A DNA stretch of 64,000 nt from Lachnospiraceae bacterium (GTDB lineage: Bacteria > Bacillota_A > Clostridia > Lachnospirales > Lachnospiraceae). Positions 8,616 through 17,772 of this stretch are shown piece by piece. Below the pieces are notes generated by a model. The model did no database searches. It was given only the letters and a program-made list of their open reading frames with translations, and was not told the origin of the DNA. The translations under genes were made by a program, and so were the position numbers. Location: positions 17,861-81,860 of the forward strand of contig QXWX01000021.1 of the NCBI GenBank assembly GCA_009911175.1. Direction: 5' to 3'. How positions within the stretch are numbered: position 1 is the stretch's first letter; the number at the start of each line of letters is the position of its first letter.

Positions 8616-9076
8616 TCCTGATCGAATGGCTGCAGTTTATTCTCGGCGTTGCGTTCCTGCTGGCCGGACTTGGCGTCTTTGCCGTACAGGTATTCGGCGT
8701 TTTTAAGTTTAATTATGTCCTGAACCGGATGCATGCGGCGGCAATGGGAGATACTCTTGGTATCGGCATTTCCCTGGTGGGCCTGATCATCCTGTCGGGA
8801 TGGAATTTTGCCTCCCTGAAAATGGCGCTGATCATCGTATTTTTGTGGAATGCCTCTCCGGTATCCTCCCACCTGATCGCCCGCCTTGAGGCCACCACCA
8901 ATCCACATCTGGAGCGGTGCTGTGAGCTGGAGGAAGGGGTCATGGAGCACCTCTGGGACGAGGATCAGAGAGAGATCATCTATGCGGATCAGAAAAAAAA
9001 GAATGCTGATAAAGTGGATCAAAATAAAGTGAACCACGACAAAGCAATCCAGCACAAAGCAGAGGAGGAAACGTAA
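8612..9076 (+). CDS. mrpG: Mrp antiporter subunit G
   Basis: A 154-aa protein with three helices in the first about 95 residues and the MrpG/MnhG pattern FGVFKFNYVLNRMHAAAMGD followed by TLGIGISLVGLI. The remaining about 60 residues are highly charged (Lys/Asp/Gln-rich near the end), again longer than usual. It is coupled on both sides: its ATG overlaps the subunit F stop, and its TAA overlaps the next ATG. It acts as a small membrane subunit of the antiporter complex. Confidence 0.85.
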   Translation: MILIEWLQFILGVAFLLAGLGVFAVQVFGVFKFNYVLNRMHAAAMGDTLGIGISLVGLIILSGWNFASLKMALIIVFLWNASPVSSHLIARLEATTNPHLERCCELEEGVMEHLWDEDQREIIYADQKKKNADKVDQNKVNHDKAIQHKAEEET

Positions 9077-9336
9077 TGGCTGTATTTGAATATATCCTGA
9101 TGGGCTTTCTGGTCATCTGCGCCATCTCCGTTAGCTTTTCCAGAAACCTTTTAAATTCCATCCTGATCTTCATGTCGTACAGCTTGGTCATGTCGATCAT
9201 CTGGATCCTTCTGGAATCCCCGGATCTTGCCATTACGGAAGCGGCAGTGGGAGCCGGAGTGACCAGTGTGCTGTTCTTTGTCACATTGAAGAAGATCCAT
9301 GCCCTTGGAGAGGAGGACGAGGAAACCGATGAGTAG
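9076..9336 (+). CDS. MbhD-like subunit (DUF4040), N-terminal MrpB-like
   Basis: An 86-aa protein with two to three helices and the signature LESPDLAITEAAVGAGVTS, which is the MbhD/DUF4040 domain. In classical Mrp systems it is part of the large MrpA subunit; in membrane-bound hydrogenase-type (Mbh/Mbs) complexes it is a separate gene, as here. Its stop overlaps the start of subunit B by 8 bp. The separate form suggests an Mbh-like ancestry for the operon. Confidence 0.8.
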   Translation: MAVFEYILMGFLVICAISVSFSRNLLNSILIFMSYSLVMSIIWILLESPDLAITEAAVGAGVTSVLFFVTLKKIHALGEEDEETDE

Positions 9337-10300
9337 AAAAATATCCGAGGAAGAATACAAACGTCAGCGGATCGTCCGCATGAAGCACTGGCTCAGCGGG
9401 GAAAAGGACCTTTATCTGGATAATATGGAAGTGATCCCGCGGGAGGAATACAAACCGGACCGCAAGCAGCTGGAACGGTATGAGCATGATCTGGACGAGG
9501 TGATGACACGAACCTATGATACGGAGCATAACCGGGTATACCGTTTTTTTCAGCGCTTTTATAAAATGGCGGCCGTGCTCTGCTGTACCGTGCTGGTCCT
9601 GATCCTGATCGTGGAGGTTTCCTACCTTCCGCCGATCGGCTCCGCCAGCAATCCGGCAAGTAATGAGGTGGCGGCAAAGTATATCGAGGACGGGCTGCAG
9701 GATACGGGGGCCGTCAATATTGTGACGGGCATGATCCTGGACTACCGGGCGTTTGACACCTTCGGCGAGTCCAATGTACTTTTTATCGCAACCTGCACGG
9801 TCCTCATCCTGATGCGCAATGACAAAAAGAAGGGAAAGGGCAGCGCAGAGGACGAGGAGCGGCGGGACAGCTTTTATGAACCGAAGAAGGATGTCATCCT
9901 GCAGATGGCCGCAAGGATCCTGGTGCCTGTCATCATGCTCTTCGGCGTTTACATCATCCTGAACGGACACCTTTCACCGGGAGGTGGATTTTCCGGCGGG
10001 GCCATCATAGGGGCAGGGCTGATCCTGTACCTGAACGCATTTGGATTCGAGAAGACAGAGCGGTTTTTTACGGAAAAGACCTACAAGGCGGTCAGCTTCG
10101 GGGCGCTGCTCTTTTACTGCCTGGCAAAAAGCTATTCCTTTTACACCGGGGCGCACCATCTGGAGAGCGGGATCCCGCTGGGAACGCCGGGGGCGATCAT
10201 CAGCAGCGGCCTGATCTTGCCCCTGAACATCTGTGTCGGTCTGGTGGTCGCATGTACGATGTATGCGTTCTTTGCGCTGTTCCGAAAGGGAGGATTTTGA
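9329..10300 (+). CDS. mrpB: Mrp antiporter subunit B
   Basis: Starts MSRKISEEEYKRQ at 9329 behind GGAGAGGAGG. It is 323 aa, more than twice the usual MrpB length. The first about 85 residues are charged and probably cytoplasmic, followed by a helix, an extracytoplasmic loop with the MbhE-like segment GMILDYRAFDTFGES (which in MrpA proteins precedes the MrpB-like domain), and another helix. Residues about 195-323 are the canonical MrpB domain with LNGHLSPGGGFSGGAIIGAG. It therefore looks like an MbhE/MbhF fusion. The C-terminal 13 residues MYAFFALFRKGGF are copied twice downstream. Confidence 0.8.
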   Translation: MSRKISEEEYKRQRIVRMKHWLSGEKDLYLDNMEVIPREEYKPDRKQLERYEHDLDEVMTRTYDTEHNRVYRFFQRFYKMAAVLCCTVLVLILIVEVSYLPPIGSASNPASNEVAAKYIEDGLQDTGAVNIVTGMILDYRAFDTFGESNVLFIATCTVLILMRNDKKKGKGSAEDEERRDSFYEPKKDVILQMAARILVPVIMLFGVYIILNGHLSPGGGFSGGAIIGAGLILYLNAFGFEKTERFFTEKTYKAVSFGALLFYCLAKSYSFYTGAHHLESGIPLGTPGAIISSGLILPLNICVGLVVACTMYAFFALFRKGGF

Positions 10301-10393
10301 CAGATGTTCGTGTTCCCTGCATTGCTTCGAAAGGAAGGATTCTGAACGATGTACATGTTTTATGCACTGTTTCGAAAAGGAGGATTCTGAAAA
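10259..10393 (+). repeat. Threefold 45-bp tandem repeat creating two mini-ORFs
   Basis: Three 45-bp units lie at 10259-10303, 10304-10348 and 10349-10393. Unit 1 encodes the end of subunit B (MYAFFALFRKGGF, stop). Unit 2 reads MFVFPALLRKEGF, stop, and unit 3 reads MYMFYALFRKGGF, stop. Each unit carries its own purine-rich ribosome site (AAGGGAGG, AAGGAAGG, AAAGGAGG) before the next ATG, the last of which starts subunit C at 10394. The units have diverged in DNA but keep the peptide pattern, the stop and the spacing. Confidence 0.85.
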
Positions 10394-10771
10394 ATGTTTG
10401 GTTCCAATCTGCTCCCCAATCTGGGGGAAGTTGTCGCCATGATTCTGTTTGGGATCGGGTTCGCGAACCTGCTGCTCCAGAAGAATCTGATCAAAAAAAT
10501 CATCGGCCTGAACATTATGGACACGGCAGTCTATCTGTTTCTGGCGATCAAAGGCTATATTGAAGGAAGGTCCGCGCCTATCGTAGTGGACGGAGTGCAG
10601 GAGGTGGAAGCCTACATCAATCCCATTCCCAGCGGCCTGGTGCTGACCGGCATCGTGGTCTCCGTCTCCGTGACGGCTCTGATGCTGTCCCTGACGGTAC
10701 GCCTGTACAAGCGGTATCACACGCTGGATCTGGATGAAATCTCTTCGCGGCTGAAAAAGGAGGGCATCTAA
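10394..10771 (+). CDS. mrpC: Mrp antiporter subunit C (NuoK-like)
   Basis: A 125-aa, three-helix protein homologous to NuoK. FGIGFANLLLQKNLIKKIIG and the later segment DPLP-equivalent INPIPSGLVLTGIVVSVSVT (written here as two ideas; the latter is seen at about residues 70-90) are typical of MrpC/MnhC. It starts after an AAAGGAGG site supplied by the third 45-bp repeat and ends directly before the next ATG with no spacer. Confidence 0.85.
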   Translation: MFGSNLLPNLGEVVAMILFGIGFANLLLQKNLIKKIIGLNIMDTAVYLFLAIKGYIEGRSAPIVVDGVQEVEAYINPIPSGLVLTGIVVSVSVTALMLSLTVRLYKRYHTLDLDEISSRLKKEGI

Positions 10772-12283
10772 ATGGCATTTGTACAAAATGTACCGTTCTT
10801 TTCCATCATGCTGTCCATGTTTTCCGGGATCGTGTCCTCCATCCTTCCGGGAAAAGCGGCAAAACGGCTGAATACGGCGGTCATCCTGGTGATCGGCGCC
10901 GCCTCCGCGTGGCTCCTGTCCTGGCTGATGCGGACGGGGGGAAGCTATACCTTTATGATGGGACATTTTCCCGCACCCTGGGGAAATGAGATCCGGGCCG
11001 GAGCTCTGGAAGCGGGGATGGCTCTGTTTTTCTGTGTCATCATGCTTTTGTCCATGCTGGGCGGGCGTAAAAAATTGTTTGATGAAGTGGAAGTCACGAA
11101 GCACAATATTTATTATATCCTGACGGATCTGCTGCTGAGCTCTTTGCTGGCGTTGGTCTACACAAACGACCTTTTCACGGCTTATGTATTTGTGGAGATC
11201 AACACCATTGCCGCCTGCGGGCTGATCATGATCCGGCAGAACGGAAGGACCATTGAGGCGGCGGTCCGCTACATGATCATGAGCCTGCTGGGGTCCGGTC
11301 TGCTGCTGATGGGGATCTGCATGCTTTACGACCTGACGGGGCACCTTCTGATGTCCAATATCAAGGAAAGCGTGGCGGCCATCATGGCGGCGGGTACCTA
11401 TCAGATCCCGCTGACCATCACCATCGGGCTTGTAACGGTGGGACTGGCCATCAAGAGCGCGCTGTTCCCGTTCCATGCCTGGCTTCCGGACGCTTACGGA
11501 TATTCCACGGTATCCTCGGCGGCGATGCTGTCCAGCCTGGTGTCCAAGGGATATATTTTCCTGCTGATCAAAATTTTCTACCGCGTGGTAGGGTTTGATA
11601 TCATCGTGGGGAGCAAGATTCCAAACGTGCTGTTCCTGTTCGGGCTGAGCGGCATGATCTTCGGCTCCATCAGCGCCATCTGGGAAAAAGACATCCGCCG
11701 GATGATCGCATTTTCCTCGGTGGCCCAGATCGGATATATTTACATGGGCTTCGGCCTGGGGACGACGGAAGGGATGGTGGCAAGCATTTTCCATATCCTG
11801 GCCCATGCGGCGACCAAGTCCCTGTTGTTTGTTTCCGCTATCGGACTGACCGATGTGTCGGCGGGAAGCCGGAATTTCTTCGACCTGACAGGCTCCGCTT
11901 ACCGCAACAAGGTGGCGGGCGTGGGATTTTCCGTCGGAGCCATGTCCATGGTGGGGATCCCGCTGTTTTCCGGGTTCGTGAGCAAACTGCTCTTTGCGGA
12001 GGCGGCGGTTATGCATCCCACCCATAAAATGATGCCCACGCTGATCGTTCTCGCGGTCAGTACCATCCTGAACGCAATCTATTTCCTGAAAACCGTGGTG
12101 CGGATCTATGTGCCGGAGAAGCGGGAGGTGGAAGCGGAAAAAGGCTATTTTACGATGAAGGCAGGGCAGCAGAGGCTGTATACCATTACGATCATTTTGT
12201 TTATCCTCATCAACCTGGTGCTGGGCATGATGTCGGAGCCGATCATCGGCATCATCGAGACCGGACTGATTCACTTTATATAA
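10772..12283 (+). CDS. mrpD: Proton-conducting antiporter subunit D, copy 1
   Basis: A 503-aa, about 14-helix NuoL/M/N-type protein. Key proton-path residues are recognisable: Glu in FVEINTIAACGL (TM5), Lys in LAIKSALFPFHAWLPDA (TM7), Lys in SSLVSKGYIFLLIKI (TM8) and the HILAHAATKSLLF segment (TM10-12). The family couples proton movement to cation exchange. Three more paralogues follow, an unusual number for Mrp. Confidence 0.85.
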   Translation: MAFVQNVPFFSIMLSMFSGIVSSILPGKAAKRLNTAVILVIGAASAWLLSWLMRTGGSYTFMMGHFPAPWGNEIRAGALEAGMALFFCVIMLLSMLGGRKKLFDEVEVTKHNIYYILTDLLLSSLLALVYTNDLFTAYVFVEINTIAACGLIMIRQNGRTIEAAVRYMIMSLLGSGLLLMGICMLYDLTGHLLMSNIKESVAAIMAAGTYQIPLTITIGLVTVGLAIKSALFPFHAWLPDAYGYSTVSSAAMLSSLVSKGYIFLLIKIFYRVVGFDIIVGSKIPNVLFLFGLSGMIFGSISAIWEKDIRRMIAFSSVAQIGYIYMGFGLGTTEGMVASIFHILAHAATKSLLFVSAIGLTDVSAGSRNFFDLTGSAYRNKVAGVGFSVGAMSMVGIPLFSGFVSKLLFAEAAVMHPTHKMMPTLIVLAVSTILNAIYFLKTVVRIYVPEKREVEAEKGYFTMKAGQQRLYTITIILFILINLVLGMMSEPIIGIIETGLIHFI

Positions 12284-12299
12284 GGAAGGAGACGCATAC

Positions 12300-13775
12300 A
12301 TGAATTTCAATATCTGGTTGATTTTGGCGGTATTTCTGCCGATCGTCTGCGGCGTTTTGATCCTGTTTTTTCCCGGGCTGAAAAAACGGAACGTGCTGCT
12401 GGGCGTATCCTTTCTTTCACTGGCATTTTCCATGCTCTGCGCCCTTGCCGTGATCGCGGAGGGACAGGCGGAGCTGCATCTTCTGCGGCTGGGTGGCAGC
12501 CTGGAGGTGTATTTCCACGTGGATCCGCTGGGACGGGTGTTTGCCGCGGTGATCACGGTGGTGTGGCTGATGGCAGGCATTTTTTCCTGCGAATATATGA
12601 AGCATGAAAAGGAAGAAAAACGGTATTTCGGATTCTATGTGCTGGTGTACGGCGTGCTGATGGCGCTGTGCTTTTCCGGAAATCTGGTGACCTATTATAT
12701 GTTTTATGAAATGATGACGCTGACCACCCTTCCGCTGATCATGCACAACAAATCGAGAGAAGCGATCATGGCAGGCTTAAAGTACCTGTTTTATTCTCTG
12801 TGCGGCGCGTATCTGGCCCTCTTCGGAATCTATTTCCTGAACCGTTATGCCGGGACACTGGACTTTACGGCAGGGGGGAGCGGACTGGAGGCTGCGGGCG
12901 GACATTCCGCGCTGATGCTTGCGGTGGTATTTCTGATGATCCTGGGATTCGGCGTGAAGGCCGGCATGTTTCCCATGCATGCGTGGCTTCCCACGGCCCA
13001 TCCGGTGGCGCCTGCCCCGGCCAGCGCCGTGCTGTCGGGCCTGGTCGTGAAAATGGGTGTGCTGGGGATCGTCCGCGTCATCTTCTACGTGGTGGGTCCG
13101 GAGGTGATCCGGGGAACCTGGGTGCAGACCGCCTGGCTGACCCTGACGCTGATCACGGTATTCATGGGCTCCATGCTGGCCTATCGGGAAAAGGTGATGA
13201 AGAAGCGGCTGGCCTATTCCACGGTCAGCCAGATTTCCTATATTTTGTTCGGACTGGCGTTATTGAATCCCGAAGCCATGACCGGATCCCTGCTGCATGT
13301 GGTATTCCATGCCTGCGTCAAGTCCTGCCTGTTCCTGAGCGCAGGCGCGGTCATTTATAAAACCGGAAAGACCCGGGTAGATGAACTGACCGGGATCGGC
13401 AAGGAAATGCCGGTGACGATCTGGTGCTACACCTTCGCGTCCCTGGCGTTGGTAGGTATTCCCCCGGCCAGCGGATTTATCAGCAAATGGTATCTGGCAG
13501 GCGGTTCGCTGGAATCCGGCATCCCGGTATTTTCCTGGCTGGGACCGGTGGTCCTCCTGGTCAGCGCCCTGCTGACGGCGGGATATCTGTTGCCCATCAC
13601 GATCCGGGGCTTTCTGCCGGGAGCAGATTATGATTACGAAGGACTGCAGAAAAAGGAGCCGTCGGGAGTGATGGTCATTCCGCTGCTCATTCTGGCCGGA
13701 CTATCCGTACTTCTGGGCACATTCCCGAATCCGCTGATACACTATCTCAACGAAATCATTGGAACGTTGTTCTAA
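12300..13775 (+). CDS. Proton-conducting antiporter subunit D, copy 2
   Basis: A 491-aa paralogue of the preceding gene, starting MNFNIWLILAVFLPIVCG behind AAGGAAGGAG. Conserved sites include MFYEMMTLTTLPLIMH (TM5 Glu), GVKAGMFPMHAWLPTAHPVA (TM7 Lys) and VVFHACVKSCLF (late His/Lys). It is distinct enough from copy 1 to be an old duplication. It probably forms one of the serial half-channels of the complex. Confidence 0.85.
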   Translation: MNFNIWLILAVFLPIVCGVLILFFPGLKKRNVLLGVSFLSLAFSMLCALAVIAEGQAELHLLRLGGSLEVYFHVDPLGRVFAAVITVVWLMAGIFSCEYMKHEKEEKRYFGFYVLVYGVLMALCFSGNLVTYYMFYEMMTLTTLPLIMHNKSREAIMAGLKYLFYSLCGAYLALFGIYFLNRYAGTLDFTAGGSGLEAAGGHSALMLAVVFLMILGFGVKAGMFPMHAWLPTAHPVAPAPASAVLSGLVVKMGVLGIVRVIFYVVGPEVIRGTWVQTAWLTLTLITVFMGSMLAYREKVMKKRLAYSTVSQISYILFGLALLNPEAMTGSLLHVVFHACVKSCLFLSAGAVIYKTGKTRVDELTGIGKEMPVTIWCYTFASLALVGIPPASGFISKWYLAGGSLESGIPVFSWLGPVVLLVSALLTAGYLLPITIRGFLPGADYDYEGLQKKEPSGVMVIPLLILAGLSVLLGTFPNPLIHYLNEIIGTLF

Positions 13776-13793
13776 AGGAGGTTGGAAGGTTTG

Positions 13794-15269
13794 ATGAGTC
13801 AATATTGGATTGTGGCAGCCATTCTGCTTCCGATACTGGGGGGCGCCCTGACGCCTGTGCTTCCGTTTCGCTCCAGAAGGGGAATGCTGATCTATCTGGA
13901 GGTGCTGACGATCGCAACCTCAGCGATCGTCCTGACAGCGCTGTCCCGCGGTACTACGGAAACGCTGCATCTGGTCTATTTTGTTCGGGGGCTTTCCATT
14001 TCCTTCCGGATCGACGGGCTGGCGATGCTTTTCGGGGGACTGGTATCGATCCTCTGGCCCTTTGCCATGCTCTATTCCTTTGAGTATATGGAGCACGAAG
14101 GGCACGAAAAGATCTTTTTCATGTTCTACAGTATGACCTATGGAGTGACGCTGGGCGTGGCATTTGCGTCGGACATGCTCAGTATGTATCTGTTTTATGA
14201 GCTGCTGACGCTGGTGACGGTGCCGCTGATCCTGCACACGCTGGTGCGAGAGGCCATCCTTGCGGTGCGCCAGTATCTGTACATGTCGCTGGGCGGGGCC
14301 GCGTTTGCTCTGATTGCCATCGTCTTTCTGATGGTCTATGGGGACACCATGGAATTTACCCTGGGCGGGGTGCTGAATCCGGCAGTGATCGGCGGGGAGA
14401 CCAATCGGCTTTTATTTGTCTATCTGCTGGCATTCTTCGGATTCGGCGTGAAGGCGGCCATCTTCCCCATGAGCGCCTGGCTTCCCCAGGCCGGTGTGGC
14501 GCCTACCCCTGTCACAGCGCTGCTTCATGCGGTGGCAGTGGTGAAGGCGGGGGTGTTTGCCATCCTGCGTCTGACCTATTACAGCTTTGGGGCGGAATTT
14601 CTGAAAGGAACCTGGGTGCAGCCCATTGTCATGGGATTTGCCATGTTCACGATCGTGTACGGGTGCAGCCGGGCGGTGAAGGAGCAGCACATCAAGCGGC
14701 GGCTGGCGTATTCTACAGTGAGCAATCTGTCCTACATCATTCTGGGCGCTTCGATGATGACTCCGGCAGGCATGGTGGGAGCCATGACGCATATGGTATG
14801 CCACGCGTTTATGAAGATCGGTTCCTTCCTCTGCGCGGGCGCCATCATGCACCAGACGGATAAAAAATATATTTACGAACTGAACGGGTTCGGACGAAAA
14901 ATGCCGGTGGTATTCGGCTGCTTTACCGTATCGGCCCTGGGGCTGATGGGGGTTCCCGGACTGGCGGGCTTTATCAGCAAATGGAATCTGGCGAAGGCGG
15001 CGGTGGAAAGTGAAAATGTAATGGCGTATTTCGGGATCGGCTGCCTTCTGATCTCCGCGCTGCTGACCGCGATCTATATGATGTCGATCGTAATCCGGGC
15101 ATTTTTCCCGGGGAGAGATTTTGACGGCAGGAGTACGGAAGGAGTTAGGGATCCCGGCTGGAAGATGTGCTTTCCGCTGCTCTGTTTTGCGGCGGCGGTC
15201 ATTGCGATCGGTTTGTGTTCGGACCCGCTGATCTGCTTTCTGCAGGATATTGCGGCGGGGATTTATTAG
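13794..15269 (+). CDS. Proton-conducting antiporter subunit D, copy 3
   Basis: About 491 aa. I use the ATG at 13794 (MSQYWIVAAILLP), preceded by GGAAGG, rather than the in-frame TTG at 13782 that abuts the AAAGGAGG. The core residues are kept: FYELLTLVTVPLILH, GVKAAIFPMSAWLPQAG and HMVCHAFMKIGSF. The TM7 motif has Ser where copies 1 and 2 have His (PMSAWLP for PMHAWLP) and a GVAPTPVTAL variant of the following loop, so this copy may differ in proton handling. Confidence 0.8.
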   Translation: MSQYWIVAAILLPILGGALTPVLPFRSRRGMLIYLEVLTIATSAIVLTALSRGTTETLHLVYFVRGLSISFRIDGLAMLFGGLVSILWPFAMLYSFEYMEHEGHEKIFFMFYSMTYGVTLGVAFASDMLSMYLFYELLTLVTVPLILHTLVREAILAVRQYLYMSLGGAAFALIAIVFLMVYGDTMEFTLGGVLNPAVIGGETNRLLFVYLLAFFGFGVKAAIFPMSAWLPQAGVAPTPVTALLHAVAVVKAGVFAILRLTYYSFGAEFLKGTWVQPIVMGFAMFTIVYGCSRAVKEQHIKRRLAYSTVSNLSYIILGASMMTPAGMVGAMTHMVCHAFMKIGSFLCAGAIMHQTDKKYIYELNGFGRKMPVVFGCFTVSALGLMGVPGLAGFISKWNLAKAAVESENVMAYFGIGCLLISALLTAIYMMSIVIRAFFPGRDFDGRSTEGVRDPGWKMCFPLLCFAAAVIAIGLCSDPLICFLQDIAAGIY

Positions 15270-15337
15270 AATATGTCCGGATGGACATCATGGGATGCGA
15301 TTTGCTGTGAATTTATAATATAAGGAGGTGCGGCACG

Positions 15338-17497
15338 ATGGAACAAGAAAGGATAGCGCTTGCCGCGGCTGTATTTTTTCCAATGGCTGCAGGTATCGTC
15401 TCTTATATAATAGGGAAAAAAAGTAAAAAGCTCCGGGACCGGGCCGTGAGTCTGACCGCAATCGCGGAATTTATCCTGACGGCAGTGATCGCGCTGCAGT
15501 ACGGCGCGGCGGGCGGTTCGTTTACTATACCCGGCGTCTGCGGCTTCGGCCTGCATTTTACGGCGGATGGCTTTCGGACACTGTACGGCGCGATCGCCGC
15601 TTTCATGTGGATGATGACGAGCCTGTTTTCCGAAGAATATTTTGCGCATTATCGGAACCGGAACCGATACTATCTGTTTCAGCTGGTGACGCTGGGAGCA
15701 ACGGAAGCTGTCTTTCTCTCCGCGGATCTGTACACCACCTTCATTTTCTTCGAGGTGATGTCGCTGGCGTCCTATGTCTGGGTGGCGCAGGATGAGCGGA
15801 AGGAATCTCTGCGGGCAGCGGCCACATATCTGGCGGTGGCAGTGATCGGCGGCCTGGTGATGCTGATGGGACTCTTCCTGCTGTACCAACAGGCAGGGAC
15901 TCTTACCATCCGTGAACTCTATGACGCCTGCCGGGGCAAAAATGTTTACCCTGCCGCGCTCTGTCTGTTCTTTGGGTTCGGAGCGAAGGCGGGAGCATTT
16001 CCACTTCATATCTGGCTGCCCAAGGCCCATCCGGTGGCGCCTGCCCCGGCCAGCGCGCTGCTGTCCGGTATCTTAACAAAGACAGGGATCTTCGGTATCC
16101 TTGTGATCTCCTGCCAGATTTTGTTTCATGACGGAGTGTGGGGAACCTTCGTATTGCTGACCGGAGCCCTGACCATGGCAGTGGGGGCGGTGCTTGCCCT
16201 GTTTTCCAATGATTTTAAGCGGACGCTGGCATGTTCTTCCGTATCCCAGATCGGATTTATCCTGACAGGTATCGGGACGCAGGGGCTTCTGGGAGAGGAA
16301 AATGCGCTGGCAGTCCAGGGAAGCTTCCTCCATATGATGAATCATTCCCTGTTCAAGCTGGTGCTCTTCATGACGGCGGGAGTCATTTACATGAATCTGC
16401 ACAAGCTGGATCTGAATGACATCCGGGGCTTCGGAAGAAAGAAGCCGCTCCTGATGGGGATCTATCTGTGCGGCGCGCTGGGGATCGGCGGGGTTCCGCT
16501 CTTTTCCGGCTATGTGAGCAAGACACTGATCCATGAAAGCATTGTAGAATATATCGAGCTGCTGAAGGAAGGCGCGGTCAGTCCTGTACTTCTGGGGGCG
16601 GCGGACATGAAGCTGATCGAGTGGGTATTTTTGGTGAGCGGCGGATTCACTGTGGCGTATATGTGTAAATTATTTTTCGCGGTGTTTGTAGAGAAGAACC
16701 GTGATCCGGAGGTACAGGCCAGGTACGATGCCATGAGCGGGGCCTATATGAACCGGAAAAGCGCGTTTGCCCTGACGGTCAGCGCGGCATTATTCCCGGT
16801 GATGGGGATCCTTCCGCATTTGACTATGGACAAGGCGGCGGGGTTCGTAAAAGATTTCTTCGGACTGGAGCATATCCATGAAGTCTCCTATTTCAGCTTC
16901 GTGAACCTGAAAGGCGGGCTGACTTCGATTGCGATCGGCGCGGCGGTATATGTGGTGATGGTCAGATTCTGGATGCTCCGGAAGGAAGAAAACGGGGAGA
17001 CGGTCTATGTCAATTACTGGCCGAGGGTGCTGGATCTGGAGGATTATCTGTACCGGCCGATCTTGCTCAAGGTGGTTCCGTCAATTTGCGGTGCGGTTTG
17101 CTTTGTACTGGATCATGCGGTGGATTTTATCGCAAAGATTTTGCCCATCGCGGGAAGCGTGGAAGCCAGCTTTTTCGATACTCTGGTGGATACGATCGTG
17201 GTATTTTTGCGGAAGACGATCTACAAGGACAGCCCTCAGCCCCAGGAGCTGCTGGAAGGGAACGCGGTGACGTACCGGCTGGGAAGCTTTGTGAACGGCG
17301 TTGTGGGGATCTTGAATAAGACGGCATGGCGGGAGCGGCCGGATGAAAAGGATTATACGCACCAGTACGCGCTGGCGTATACCAGCTTTAAGGAAAATAC
17401 AAGCCTGATCGGACGGAGTCTGTCTTATGGGCTGATCCTGTTCTGTGTGGGGCTGCTGGCGACGCTGGTGTATCTGCTGCTGGTGCTGGCGGGGTGA
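15338..17497 (+). CDS. Large NuoL/MrpA-like proton-conducting subunit
   Basis: A 719-aa, fourth antiporter-like protein; a 68-bp gap with a fresh AAGGAGG site precedes it. The NuoL-type core spans about residues 1-440 (FFEVMSLASYVWVAQDE, GAKAGAFPLHIWLPKAHPVA, LHMMNHSLFKLVLF). The C-terminal about 200 residues contain an LEDYLYRPI segment and further helices, reminiscent of NuoL lateral-helix extensions. Unlike MrpA it lacks the MbhD/MbhE domain, which is encoded separately here. It is the last gene of the operon. Confidence 0.8.
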   Translation: MEQERIALAAAVFFPMAAGIVSYIIGKKSKKLRDRAVSLTAIAEFILTAVIALQYGAAGGSFTIPGVCGFGLHFTADGFRTLYGAIAAFMWMMTSLFSEEYFAHYRNRNRYYLFQLVTLGATEAVFLSADLYTTFIFFEVMSLASYVWVAQDERKESLRAAATYLAVAVIGGLVMLMGLFLLYQQAGTLTIRELYDACRGKNVYPAALCLFFGFGAKAGAFPLHIWLPKAHPVAPAPASALLSGILTKTGIFGILVISCQILFHDGVWGTFVLLTGALTMAVGAVLALFSNDFKRTLACSSVSQIGFILTGIGTQGLLGEENALAVQGSFLHMMNHSLFKLVLFMTAGVIYMNLHKLDLNDIRGFGRKKPLLMGIYLCGALGIGGVPLFSGYVSKTLIHESIVEYIELLKEGAVSPVLLGAADMKLIEWVFLVSGGFTVAYMCKLFFAVFVEKNRDPEVQARYDAMSGAYMNRKSAFALTVSAALFPVMGILPHLTMDKAAGFVKDFFGLEHIHEVSYFSFVNLKGGLTSIAIGAAVYVVMVRFWMLRKEENGETVYVNYWPRVLDLEDYLYRPILLKVVPSICGAVCFVLDHAVDFIAKILPIAGSVEASFFDTLVDTIVVFLRKTIYKDSPQPQELLEGNAVTYRLGSFVNGVVGILNKTAWRERPDEKDYTHQYALAYTSFKENTSLIGRSLSYGLILFCVGLLATLVYLLLVLAG

Positions 17498-17573
17498 ACG
17501 GAGCAGGAATGGATAAGGACAACTAAAACATTGTTCCGTCATTTTTCGGGGAGAGCAGACATTTTTTGTAAAG

Positions 17574-17772
17574 GTTACTGTTCACACCCTGACCGGGTGC
17601 TCACAGTAACGGCATCCAGCCCATTGAAAAGTCGCCTGCTGGCGGTCCTAAGCGCCAGCGACGCTTGTTTAGGACGGACCGGAACGGAGTGTAGACGGGT
17701 TGGATGCCCGCCCCATCGCTGTATTGGCCGGATGCCGTGCAGCGAGTGCGCGACACCGTGTGAACAGTAAGT
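17574..17772. repeat. Palindromic element with TTACTGTTCACAC termini
   Basis: The left end TTACTGTTCACAC (about 17575) is mirrored exactly by GTGTGAACAGTAA at about 17760-17772. The first 37 bp (17574-17610) form a hairpin of their own, GTTACTGT...ACAGTAAC around a CACCC/GGGTG stem, and recur with one change at 35506-35542. The interior holds further self-complementary blocks (GGCATCCAGCCC against GGGTTGGATGCC). No ORF is present. A group II intron 5' end abuts the right terminus. Confidence 0.65.

Noticed and set aside
10304..10390. Sequencing or assembly error duplicating the mrpB end
   Set aside because: The three units differ at many bases, so they cannot be collapsed or repeated reads of one sequence.
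9974..12580. An 868-codon open frame on the minus strand across the antiporter genes
   Set aside because: It is the shadow of mrpC and mrpD-type genes: composition is His/Gln/Arg-rich without any domain pattern, and the plus-strand genes are clear membrane proteins with ribosome sites and overlaps.
17590..17770. A protein-coding gene in the interior of the palindromic element
   Set aside because: Both strands show short open frames, but the sequence is explained by nested inverted repeats and has no ribosome site.
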